In this document: in pieces, positions 1 through 6,690 of the stretch
Position numbering within the stretch: the stretch's first letter is position 1
How the letters are laid out: every line of letters begins with the position of its first letter
From: Corynebacterium urinipleomorphum
GTDB taxonomy: Bacteria; Actinomycetota; Actinomycetes; Mycobacteriales; Mycobacteriaceae
Assembly (NCBI RefSeq): GCF_900155535.1
Contig: NZ_LT706962.1
Span: 180,662 to 215,789, forward strand
Reading direction: 5' to 3'
DNA: 35,128 nucleotides
Position numbers and translations under genes: made by a program
Notes under the pieces: model-generated
What the model was told of the DNA's origin: nothing
What the model saw: only the letters and a program-made list of their open reading frames with translations
Database searches by the model: none

Positions 1-976
1 CCGCCGCGCGGCGGGCGGCGGAGGCCGCGACTGTCTCGGCGCCGGCGATGGCGAAGCGGGCTGAGACGCCGGCGCGCTGGTTCACCGCATCGGATTCGCG
101 CAGCGCGCGGGTGAACCGGGCGAGGGCCTCCATGATGGGTTGCGGAACAGTAGCCGTGAGCTGGGATTCTTGCTCGATGACGCGGATCTCGTCCTCCAAC
201 TCGACGGGGTAGTGGGTGCGGATCTCGGCGCCGAAGCGGTCCTTCAGCGGGGTGATGATGCGCCCTCGGTTGGTGTAATCCTCCGGGTTCGCCGATGCCA
301 CCACCAGCACGTCCAGCGGCAGGCGCAGCATGTAGCCGCGGATCTGGATGTCGGCCTCTTCCATCACGTTGAGCATGGCCACCTGGATGCGCTCCGCCAG
401 GTCAGGCAGCTCGTTGATGGCTACGATGCCGCGATTGGAGCGCGGGATGAGGCCGTAGTGGATCGTCTCCGGGTCGCCCAAGCGGCGGCCCTCGGCCACG
501 CGCATCGGGTCCACGTCGCCGATCAGATCCGCCACGGAGGTGTCCGGGGTGGCCAGCTTCTCGGAGTAGCGGGCCTCGCGCGGGATCCAGGTGATGGGCA
601 GCGCGTCGCCTTCCTCCTCAATGCGGCGCTTCGTGGCATCCGTCAGCGGGTTCAGGGGGTGTTCGCGCAGCTCGGAGCCTTCGACGGCGGGTACAAAGGC
701 ATCGAGAAGGAAAGGAAGCGTGCGAAGCAGGCGGGTCTTGCCCTGGCCGCGCTCGCCGAGCAGCACGATGTCGTGGCCGGCGATGATGGCGCGCTCGACC
801 TGCGGCAACACGGTGTGCTCGAGGCCGTGGAGGCCGGGCCACGGGTTTTCGCCAGAGCGCAGTGCGGCGATGAGGTTGTCGCGCATCTCCTCGCGCACGG
901 TCTTGTAGGTGTAGCCGGCGGCCTTGAGCTCGCCGAGGGTGTTGATGGATGGCCGGGAGTGGGGCGCTTCAGTCAT
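1..976 (-). CDS. ChlI/MoxR-like AAA+ ATPase (magnesium-chelatase subunit I type), 3' end cut by the window edge
   Basis: This is a continuous reading frame from ATG at 976 to the left edge, about 325 codons, with the C-terminus missing. It has a Walker A motif GERGQGKT (residues 74-81), a Walker B-like GIVAINE (183-189) and a sensor-1 region VVASANPEDYTN (225-236). The stretch LKDRFGAEIRTHYP is typical of this ChlI-like actinobacterial group. Such ATPases usually partner with a VWA-domain protein, which would lie beyond the window; the substrate is unknown, and chlorophyll synthesis is not implied. The start is favoured because a TANNNT -10 (984-989) sits 7 nt upstream, giving a leaderless mRNA, and the frame has no Shine-Dalgarno. 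It is divergent from the phosphomutase at 1035. Family is confident, role is not. Confidence 0.9.
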   Translation of the reverse strand, partial: MTEAPHSRPSINTLGELKAAGYTYKTVREEMRDNLIAALRSGENPWPGLHGLEHTVLPQVERAIIAGHDIVLLGERGQGKTRLLRTLPFLLDAFVPAVEGSELREHPLNPLTDATKRRIEEEGDALPITWIPREARYSEKLATPDTSVADLIGDVDPMRVAEGRRLGDPETIHYGLIPRSNRGIVAINELPDLAERIQVAMLNVMEEADIQIRGYMLRLPLDVLVVASANPEDYTNRGRIITPLKDRFGAEIRTHYPVELEDEIRVIEQESQLTATVPQPIMEALARFTRALRESDAVNQRAGVSARFAIAGAETVAASAARRAA

Positions 977-983
977 GCCGGCC

Positions 984-989
984 AGGGTA
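984..989 (-). promoter_or_regulatory. -10 element (TACCCT), leaderless start of the AAA+ ATPase
   Basis: On the - strand TACCCT is followed by 7 nt and then ATG 976, so transcription would begin at or next to the start codon. No ribosome-binding site is visible. Confidence 0.5.
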
Positions 990-1022
990 CGCGGGTTTCC
1001 GGGGTGGGTGTTCGCGGTGACC

Positions 1023-1028
1023 TACCAT
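1023..1028 (+). promoter_or_regulatory. -10 element (TACCAT), leaderless start of the phosphomutase
   Basis: TACCAT is followed by CTTTTC and ATG 1035. It shares a 58-bp divergent promoter region with the AAA+ ATPase, and the spacing supports 1035 as the true start. Confidence 0.5.
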
Positions 1029-1034
1029 CTTTTC

Positions 1035-1577
1035 ATGACCACCATCTACCTCATTCGACACGGCGAGACCCCGACGACCGGCAAAATCCTCCCCGGGCGC
1101 ACGCCGGGGCTGCACCTTTCGGAAAGGGGGCGCACGCAAGCCGCGGCCGTCGCCAAGCAATTGGCCCGCGTCGATGCGGTGTATTCCTCACCGCTGGAGC
1201 GCGCCCGCGAGACCGCTTTACCCACCTGCGAACGGTTCAAAAAGGAGCTTGTGCTTGACGACGGCCTCTTGGAAGCCGATTTCGGCGCATGGACCGGCGA
1301 ATCCTTGGCCGACCTTGCCAAGTTGCCCGAGTGGCAGGTGGTGCAGAAGCGTCCCTGGGAGTTCCGCTTCCCCGGCGGGGAGTCTTTCGTGGAGATGCAA
1401 CACCGCGTAGTAGGGTGCGTGCGCGCGATCGTAGCGCGGCACCCGGGCGAGGCGGTGGCCTGCTTCACCCACGCCGACCCGATCAAGGCGGCGCTGGCGC
1501 ACTTTACTGGCCGGGGTTGGGGTGCGTTCCAGCAAATACCGGCTGAACCGTGCTCGGTGTCGGAGCTTGAGCTGTGA
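1035..1577 (+). CDS. Histidine phosphatase superfamily protein, MSMEG_4193-type putative phosphomutase
   Basis: The protein has 180 residues. It has the RHGE phosphohistidine motif at 8-11 (IRHGET), the second active-site arginine in SSPLERARET, an acidic residue in ADFGAWTGE and the late catalytic histidine in CFTHADPIK. This is the full set for a phosphoglycerate-mutase-like phosphatase. Members of this actinobacterial subfamily are annotated as probable phosphomutases with no proven substrate. A longer frame opens upstream at 924, but homologous sequence begins at MTTIYLIRHGET and a -10 lies 6 nt before ATG 1035. The stop overlaps the GTG start of the next gene by 4 nt (GTGA), so the two are translationally coupled. 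Confidence 0.9.
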   Translation: MTTIYLIRHGETPTTGKILPGRTPGLHLSERGRTQAAAVAKQLARVDAVYSSPLERARETALPTCERFKKELVLDDGLLEADFGAWTGESLADLAKLPEWQVVQKRPWEFRFPGGESFVEMQHRVVGCVRAIVARHPGEAVACFTHADPIKAALAHFTGRGWGAFQQIPAEPCSVSELEL

Positions 1578-2308
1578 CCTCGGTTGATCTGCTGGAGCTG
1601 CTTCAGCACGGCGAGGTCGGTTTCATAGGTCAGCTCGCGGAATCCTCGAACCTCGCGGTGGTTGTGGATGTCACGTTTACCCGCGACGGCGGCCAAGAGG
1701 ACTGCTGCTGGGGCATCTTCAAGCCTGAGGCGGGGGAGCGCTACCTTCACGACTTTCCAGCGGGGTTGTGGCGGCGCGAGCGGGCCGCGTACCTGCTCAG
1801 CGAATGTTTGGGCTGGGACATAGTGCCGCCCACGGTGGTACGTGAGGTGGAGCCACTCGGCGTCGGGTCGTTGCAGTACTACGTAGACAACGATGGCTCC
1901 CACTACTTCCCGCTTTACGAGACCCGCACCGACCTCCATCCCCAATTCCTGCGCATGGCCGTCTTCGACCTACTGGTGAACAACACGGACCGGAAATCGG
2001 GCCACGTTTTGCTCGAGCGCTCGGAAAACGCGAGCCACGTTGACCACGTGTGGGGCATCGACCAGGGACTGTGCTTTCACCAGGACCCGAAGCTGCGCAC
2101 CGTGATCTGGGAGTTCGCGCACGAGACCATCCCATCCGAGCTGGTGGATGCGGTCGAGCCGCTCGCGGCGGAGGTGCCGGAAGAGGTGGCTTTGTTGTTG
2201 GCGCCGGAAGAGGTCGCGGCGTTGAAGTCGCGCGCCTCGCGCATTGTGCGCCTGCCGTGGTTGCCGGAGCCCCAGTCCGAGTTTCCTTACCCTTGGCCGC
2301 TGGTGTAG
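1574..2308 (+). CDS. SCO1664-family protein (distant PI3/4-kinase-like fold)
   Basis: The protein has 244 residues and starts with GTG in a 4-nt overlap with the phosphomutase stop. Recognisable segments are ECLGWDIVPPTVVRE, FDLLVNNTDRKSGHVL and DHVWGIDQGLCFH, which resemble the catalytic Asp/Asn loop and metal-binding Asp of phosphatidylinositol-kinase/HipA-like folds; some databases call the family a phosphatidylinositol kinase. Activity is unproven. In many actinobacteria the phosphomutase and SCO1664 genes sit with a DUF3090 gene and mshC. Here neither follows, and the next gene is a convergent arfB 24 nt away. The family call is secure; a kinase function is inference from fold resemblance. 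Confidence 0.85.
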   Translation: MTSVDLLELLQHGEVGFIGQLAESSNLAVVVDVTFTRDGGQEDCCWGIFKPEAGERYLHDFPAGLWRRERAAYLLSECLGWDIVPPTVVREVEPLGVGSLQYYVDNDGSHYFPLYETRTDLHPQFLRMAVFDLLVNNTDRKSGHVLLERSENASHVDHVWGIDQGLCFHQDPKLRTVIWEFAHETIPSELVDAVEPLAAEVPEEVALLLAPEEVAALKSRASRIVRLPWLPEPQSEFPYPWPLV

Positions 2309-2332
2309 GCGCTTATCCCGCGCGGGGCAGCT

Positions 2333-2776
2333 CTAGGGGATCTGCGGCCGTCGCCGCGTGGACTTCAGATCCGAGCGCCGCTTTTTCGCTTCGAGACGGC
2401 GCCGCACTGAGCCCCGCGTCGGCTTTGTCCTGCGCCGCGGGGGAGGAGGCGGAGCGAGCGCCTCGCGCAACAGTGCGGCCATGCGTTGGCGTGCTTCGGC
2501 GCGGTTGCGTACCTGCGACCGCTGGGTCGATGCGGAAACGGTGAGTACGGTGCCGTCTAGGCGGTGTTCGAGGTTGTGAAGGACGCGGCGACGCTGGGCG
2601 TCGGAAAGCGATGAGCACGTAGCGATGTCGACGGAAAGCTGGACCTTGCTGTCCGTCGTGTTGACGCCCTGTCCGCCTGGCCCCGACGACTTCGCGAACC
2701 GCTCCGTCAGGTCCGCGGCGGCGATGACCATTCCGTCCGGGATCCCTGGGCCGGGCGCGATGGTCAGGTCGTTCAT
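2333..2776 (-). CDS. arfB: Alternative ribosome-rescue peptidyl-tRNA hydrolase ArfB (YaeJ/ICT1 type)
   Basis: The protein has 147 residues. The GGQ motif (SSGPGGQGVN, GGQ at 34-36) is the peptidyl-tRNA hydrolysis motif shared with class I release factors. It lacks the codon-recognition domains and ends in a long basic tail (RRRTKPTRG...KSTRRRPQIP), which in this family threads into the empty mRNA channel of stalled ribosomes. The protein therefore releases peptides from non-stop ribosomes. A longer frame to 2854 exists, but the start at 2776 matches the family and has TAGCCT 7 nt upstream as a leaderless -10. It converges on the SCO1664 gene and diverges from the flavoprotein. Confidence 0.93.
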   Translation of the reverse strand: MNDLTIAPGPGIPDGMVIAAADLTERFAKSSGPGGQGVNTTDSKVQLSVDIATCSSLSDAQRRRVLHNLEHRLDGTVLTVSASTQRSQVRNRAEARQRMAALLREALAPPPPPRRRTKPTRGSVRRRLEAKKRRSDLKSTRRRPQIP

Positions 2777-2783
2777 GCCGCCC

Positions 2784-2789
2784 AGGCTA
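2784..2789 (-). promoter_or_regulatory. -10 element (TAGCCT), leaderless start of arfB
   Basis: TAGCCT on the - strand is followed by 7 nt and then ATG 2776. This decides the start against the longer upstream frame. Confidence 0.45.
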
Positions 2790-2939
2790 CCTAGAGTTGC
2801 GTCCGCATCAGATCCGCCGCGCCATATCCGGGAAGTGCACGACCACTCCGTCACCGTCGATCTCCGCAGTTCTCTTAGAACGCTGGTTAGACTCGCGGGG
2901 AAACGATACCGAGTGTCGTGTTCGGGAGCTGTTGGAGGA

Positions 2940-2972
2940 ATGATGTGCGAAATGGTGCGCTCCGTTGACTGA
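2940..2972 (+). CDS. Possible 10-residue leader peptide upstream of and overlapping the flavoprotein start
   Basis: Two adjacent ATGs (2940, 2943) directly follow GGAGGA and open a short frame encoding MMCEMVRSVD, ending at TGA 2970-2972. That stop lies just inside the next gene, whose only possible start is TTG 2965. The good Shine-Dalgarno serves this mini-frame rather than the TTG, so translation of the enzyme could be coupled to it. It could also be chance, or a sign that the true N-terminus is frameshifted. Confidence 0.25.
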   Translation: MMCEMVRSVD

Positions 2973-3948
2973 ATATCACACTGCCATCGTTGTAGGCGGT
3001 GGCCAGTCCGGTTTGGCTACCGCCTACTACATGCGGCGCTTCAACGTGGACTTCCTCGTCCTGGACAACCAGGAGGCACCCGGCGGCGCATGGTCGCACA
3101 CGTGGCCTTCGCTGACACTTTTCTCAGCCGCTGGGTTCTCAAATCTGCCCGGCTGGCCGATGCCGCAGTACCCGGGGTATCCACCGGCAAGCCATGTCGT
3201 GGACTACCTCGAGCGCTACGAAAAACGCTACGACCTCCCGGTCAGGCGCCCCGTCCACGTCCGCAGCGTTGTCCATGATGATGGAATGTTTCACCTTGAC
3301 ACCTCCGCCGGCAGTTTCGCGGCGGAGCACGTTGTCGCCGCGACGGGAACGTGGTCCGCGCCTTTCGTGCCCCACTATCCCGGCACTTTCCGTGGCCGTC
3401 AGTGGCACTCGGGCACTTACCCCGGCCCCGAACCATTTCGCGGCGCGAAGGTCGCGGTGGTCGGTGCGGCGAACTCGGGCGCCCAGATCGCCGCGGATCT
3501 CATCGGCACTTCTGAGGTCACATGGTTCACGCGTGAGGAGCCTCTATGGATGCCCGATGACATCGACGGCCGCGATCTCTTCCTGCGGAGCCGCCGCAGG
3601 ATCTTGGGCGGCGATTCCGGCCCGAATCTTGGGGATATTGTCGCGCTCCCTCATTTACGCGAGCTCCGCAATAGCGGCCAGCTCACCGCCACCTGCATGT
3701 TCGATAGCTTGGACGAACTCGACCACGACCACCTGATCTGGTGCACGGGGTTCCGCCCAGCACTCGGTCCATTCCGCCACCTCATGCGCGGCCGTGAACC
3801 CGCCGTGGATAATCTGCATCTCGTCGGCTACGGCAACTGGACCGGAGATGGCTCGGCGACCCTGATGGGTGTGGGGCCCTTTGCTAAACGGACCGCCCAG
3901 GAAGTAGCCGGACTCGCCGATGACGGTGGAGCGTCTGTACTGAGCTAG
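2965..3948 (+). CDS. ArsO-like FAD/NAD(P)H-dependent flavin monooxygenase
   Basis: The protein has 327 residues. An N-terminal FAD-binding Rossmann motif VVGGGQSGLATAYY begins at residue 9, a second dinucleotide motif VVGAANSGAQIA lies mid-protein, and the late HLIWCTGFRP segment is typical of class B flavoprotein monooxygenases. The N-terminal half (GGAWSHTWPSLTLFS, GWPMPQYPGYP) closely resembles ArsO-type enzymes associated with arsenic operons, but no ars genes are nearby, so the substrate is open. The frame is closed by a stop at 2941-2943, leaving TTG 2965 as the only plausible start; it lacks its own clear ribosome-binding site (see the mini-frame at 2940). The second nucleotide motif has Ala-Ala where Gly-Gly is more usual. 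Confidence 0.8.
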   Translation: MTEYHTAIVVGGGQSGLATAYYMRRFNVDFLVLDNQEAPGGAWSHTWPSLTLFSAAGFSNLPGWPMPQYPGYPPASHVVDYLERYEKRYDLPVRRPVHVRSVVHDDGMFHLDTSAGSFAAEHVVAATGTWSAPFVPHYPGTFRGRQWHSGTYPGPEPFRGAKVAVVGAANSGAQIAADLIGTSEVTWFTREEPLWMPDDIDGRDLFLRSRRRILGGDSGPNLGDIVALPHLRELRNSGQLTATCMFDSLDELDHDHLIWCTGFRPALGPFRHLMRGREPAVDNLHLVGYGNWTGDGSATLMGVGPFAKRTAQEVAGLADDGGASVLS

Positions 3949-4108
3949 AACGATGCTGCTAAGGCACTCCGGTGGGTGAAGTTCCGCGGAATGAGCGTCA
4001 GCGATTTCAGGCCTGTCGAACTGTTAAAGTCGCGGTTAGGAAAATATTTCAACCTGGTGCTTGGTTCCGCGCCAAGTTGGATACCTCGACAGAAAGGCCT
4101 CGAAGTCC

Positions 4109-4663
4109 GTGACTGAGCAGTTCGATCCCTCCCAGATGCGAGTCGGGGACCCGGAGCGTTCGGAGGCGCTGGATCGGTTGGGGGAGCACTTCGCCAACGG
4201 CTACCTCACCGTTCACGAATTCGAGGAGCGCACAGGCCGGGCTGCTACCGCGCGAACACGGTCGGACCTGTCCGCGCTGTTCGGGGATCTACCTGGCGGC
4301 AGTTCCCAGAAGGCGCCTGTCCCCGCAAGGATGGAAAAGAGCCAGGATGTCGAGCCTGCGCTCGATGACGCGGACCGCGAACTCGAGGAGCTTCTGGGCC
4401 GCAAGAAGAAGTTGAACCGCGCGCTGGGAATCCTGTGGTCAGTCACGATGGTGGCGTTCTTCCTCGGATTGTTCGTCTTCGAATGGGACCTCTTCTGGGT
4501 CGTTTTCCCGATTGCCGGCGTTCTCACGTGGGGCCTGTACGAGTTCTACGACATCGGCGAAGACGAGGACGATCTGCTCGACGAAATCCTTGAGGAACGG
4601 AGTGGCGAGCGCGCAGAGCGCTTGCGCATTGCGAACCAGCGCCGAAAAGAGCTGGGGAAATAG
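4109..4663 (+). CDS. DUF1707 domain protein with two membrane helices
   Basis: The protein has 184 residues. Residues 9-61 form a DUF1707 domain (MRVGDPERSEALDRLGEHF, ending LSALFGDLP), the short helical module found at the N-terminus of many actinobacterial membrane or signalling proteins. An acidic linker follows, then two hydrophobic helices at about 106-124 and 128-147, and a charged C-terminal helix rich in Glu and Arg that may be a coiled coil. GTG 4109 is chosen because DUF1707 starts there and AGAAAGG lies 11 nt upstream; the frame stays open to 4061. The function of the family is not established. The stop abuts the stop of the convergent yoaK-like gene with no gap. Confidence 0.8.
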   Translation: MTEQFDPSQMRVGDPERSEALDRLGEHFANGYLTVHEFEERTGRAATARTRSDLSALFGDLPGGSSQKAPVPARMEKSQDVEPALDDADRELEELLGRKKKLNRALGILWSVTMVAFFLGLFVFEWDLFWVVFPIAGVLTWGLYEFYDIGEDEDDLLDEILEERSGERAERLRIANQRRKELGK

Positions 4664-5341
4664 CTAGACCGGTAACCCGCGAGAGCGGCGCCAGTGGCGA
4701 TTGATCAATGCTGCTACCGTCCCAGCGACCAATAGGGCAGTGACCACCCACACGGAATACAGGCCGAATTCGACGTAGCAGCGGCCCCCGATCAGCGCGC
4801 CGCAGGCGAGTGAGAGCCACAGAGCGAAATTGATCAACCACGCACTGTGCGGGCCGCCGAACATGGCGGCTACGAAACGTTGCGCCATTTTCACCAGCGT
4901 GCCCGTCATGTACGTCAGGGAGATGGAGACTTCCCCGTTGCGCTCGAAGGTGGAGTTCATTGCTCCGACGGTGAATGAGAGGCTGTAAACCGCCAAGTGC
5001 TCGTGCCCAGTTGCCACCCACACGGACGCCACCGCGGAGGTCAAGCACACGAATAACAGGATCGCCTCACGTGTGCGGGTGGGTGGCAGGTAGCGCTGGC
5101 CGAGCTGGCTGATCAACGCGCCTATCGCTACCCCGATCAGGAATAGGAGCATGAGGCCGCCGGCTTTGGCGGCGACGTCGAGGTGGCCGTCGTTAAGCGC
5201 TGCGGTGAGTCGTGTTGTGTTGCCGGACATGAATGACAAGAAGAAGCCGCCGAGGTACATGAAGCCAAGCGCGTCGATGAAGCCCGTGATCGACGACAGA
5301 TAAACGGCGAGGAGATGCTCGCCCGTGCGGTAGCCTTTCAT
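4664..5341 (-). CDS. YoaK-family (DUF1275) integral membrane protein
   Basis: The protein has 225 residues with about six hydrophobic segments. The N-terminal signature YLSSITGFIDALGFMYLGGFFLSFMSGNTT is characteristic of DUF1275/YoaK proteins (seen as FIDALGF and SFMSGNTT), and a second conserved block reads GAMNSTFERNGEVSISLTYMTGT. The family is widespread, of unknown function, and is sometimes suggested to be a small-solute permease. The gene ends exactly where the DUF1707 gene ends. It is divergent from the acetyltransferase at 5552 across 210 bp that hold repeated GTTACCGTT motifs, which could regulate either gene. Confidence 0.85.
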   Translation of the reverse strand: MKGYRTGEHLLAVYLSSITGFIDALGFMYLGGFFLSFMSGNTTRLTAALNDGHLDVAAKAGGLMLLFLIGVAIGALISQLGQRYLPPTRTREAILLFVCLTSAVASVWVATGHEHLAVYSLSFTVGAMNSTFERNGEVSISLTYMTGTLVKMAQRFVAAMFGGPHSAWLINFALWLSLACGALIGGRCYVEFGLYSVWVVTALLVAGTVAALINRHWRRSRGLPV

Positions 5342-5428
5342 GCGATCTACCTATAACACGCCGCGAGTCCTGGCGAGGGGATTACGGTTGATGCAGTCGA
5401 TGATCTGGGCCCGTGCGCCCGCCGAACT

Positions 5429-5532
5429 GCGAACGGTAACAATCGAACGGAAACTCAGCTCGGCCGAGACCGTATACGTGTAAAAAGACATACATAAAAG
5501 GGCAGAGTTACCGTTTTATAGTTACCGTTCGC
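5429..5532. repeat. Operator-like repeats: GCGAACGGTAAC ... GTTACCGTT ... GTTACCGTTCGC
   Basis: A perfect 12-bp inverted pair lies at 5429-5440 (GCGAACGGTAAC) and 5521-5532 (GTTACCGTTCGC). An extra direct copy of GTTACCGTT lies at 5507-5515, 14 bp from the last one. All are in the divergent intergenic region of the yoaK-like gene and the acetyltransferase gene, with the last copy just before the AGGAGG of the latter. The arrangement suggests binding sites for one regulator; its identity is unknown. Confidence 0.5.
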
Positions 5533-5551
5533 AAAAACTCGAGGAGGCATC

Positions 5552-6019
5552 ATGCCGGAACGGACGCCCATTCGCCGCGCTTGCCCACCCGATGCCGCGA
5601 CCGTCGCGCGCCTGCTGCGGGACTTCAACACTGAGTTCGAGACTTCCGTTCCGGATGCGGAAACGCTGACCCAGCGGTGGGAGACGTTGCTCGGGCGTGA
5701 CGACGTCGTGGTCTTGCTCGCGGACGATGACGCCGGCTTCGCCTTTCTGACACTGCGGCCGACGCCGTACTGGGACGGGCCGCTGGCGCAGTTGGAGGAG
5801 CTCTACATTGTTCCAGAGTTGCGTGGCCGGGGAATCGGGAGCGCGCTCATCGCCGGAGCTGTCGAGGAATCCCGCAGGCGAGGTGCCCAAGAAATGCTCA
5901 TCAATGCCGACGAAATCGATCATGGTGCCTGCCGCTTTTACGAGCGGCATGGCTTCAGCAATTACGAGCTCGGCCAGGACTATCGGATGCTTTGCTACAT
6001 CCGTGAGCTGGGCCCCTAA
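5552..6019 (+). CDS. GNAT-family N-acetyltransferase
   Basis: The protein has 155 residues, the usual size of a single GNAT domain. Motif A (ELYIVPELRGRGIGSALI) carries the Arg/Gln-x-x-Gly-x-Gly/Ala pyrophosphate loop that binds acetyl-CoA. The C-terminal ACRFYERHGF is the conserved motif B region. An AGGAGG ribosome-binding site at 5541-5546 precedes ATG 5552. The upstream DNA is AT-rich and carries the GTTACCGTT repeats, so expression is probably regulated. The substrate cannot be read from sequence; the subgroup contains amino-acid, polyamine and antibiotic acetyltransferases. The stop overlaps the convergent lipoprotein gene by 4 nt. Confidence 0.88.
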   Translation: MPERTPIRRACPPDAATVARLLRDFNTEFETSVPDAETLTQRWETLLGRDDVVVLLADDDAGFAFLTLRPTPYWDGPLAQLEELYIVPELRGRGIGSALIAGAVEESRRRGAQEMLINADEIDHGACRFYERHGFSNYELGQDYRMLCYIRELGP

Positions 6020-6642
6020 AGCTCCTGGATGTGGCCGTCACCCATCAGCTTGAGGGCACCGAGTGGCAAGCTTGTGTCGGAAGGGTACGAGAGGTCGTCC
6101 TGGGAGGCGACGATTCGGACGCGCTTGCCCACGTACGTTTCCCACTTGGGACCGTCGTCCCGAAACTCGTCCACCGAGCCAAGCGCGAGAATCTCGTTGA
6201 CCTGGGAGAAAGGTTCAGGTCCTGCTTTCTTGGCGGAAACCTCTTGCGGTTCATCCAGTACGAGCACGTAGTAGCGGTCGGACGGCTTGTTGCTCGGGTT
6301 GGGCGGGGTAGCTCCCTTGAGCACTTCTTCGGTGGACTGCTTTTCTACGGTGCCGACGAATTCGTATTCCCCCGGCGCGAGTGCAGAGGATCCGTGGTGC
6401 TCGTCTGCGTACGACCCCGCGCCGGTATCGCTGGAGCTGTCCTCTGCTTCCGATTCAGCATCGGCGTCGTCGGGCCCTGCAACGGTCCCATCGGCATATT
6501 CGGTGACGGTGACGACTTCGATTTCCTCCGGTTCCGGGGCAGCCTCAGGGCCGTCGGCATCTTGCCCGCCGCAGGACGCAAGAAGCATCGAGGAACCGAT
6601 GATGACGCTGGTGAGATGCGCTGCACGGCGCCGGATAGTCAT
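6016..6642 (-). CDS. Putative secreted lipoprotein of unknown function
   Basis: The protein has 208 residues. A basic start and a hydrophobic segment lead to the lipobox LLASC with Cys at residue 24, so it is probably lipidated and held on the outer face of the membrane. An acidic low-complexity linker rich in Glu, Asp and Ser follows, then a globular C-terminal domain (YEFVGTVEKQS, YYVLVLDEPQEV, GKRVRIVASQDD) that I do not recognise. Its mixed beta pattern could be a small OB-like or adhesion-type fold, but this is a guess. A TTG at 6651 extends the frame; ATG 6642 is preferred because TACGTT lies 7 nt upstream as a leaderless -10. Confidence 0.7.
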   Translation of the reverse strand: MTIRRRAAHLTSVIIGSSMLLASCGGQDADGPEAAPEPEEIEVVTVTEYADGTVAGPDDADAESEAEDSSSDTGAGSYADEHHGSSALAPGEYEFVGTVEKQSTEEVLKGATPPNPSNKPSDRYYVLVLDEPQEVSAKKAGPEPFSQVNEILALGSVDEFRDDGPKWETYVGKRVRIVASQDDLSYPSDTSLPLGALKLMGDGHIQEL

Positions 6643-6649
6643 GCAGCTC

Positions 6650-6655
6650 AACGTA
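6650..6655 (-). promoter_or_regulatory. -10 element (TACGTT), leaderless start of the lipoprotein gene
   Basis: On the - strand TACGTT is followed by 7 nt and ATG 6642. It argues against the alternative TTG at 6651, which would lie inside the -10. Confidence 0.45.
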
Positions 6656-6690
6656 GCACGAGACCCGAAAGCAGGAGAGCTCCAAGGTAT

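Noticed and set aside
1046..1945. Long - strand frame across the phosphomutase and SCO1664 genes
   Set aside because: Shadow of two well-supported + strand genes; the translation has no recognisable motif.
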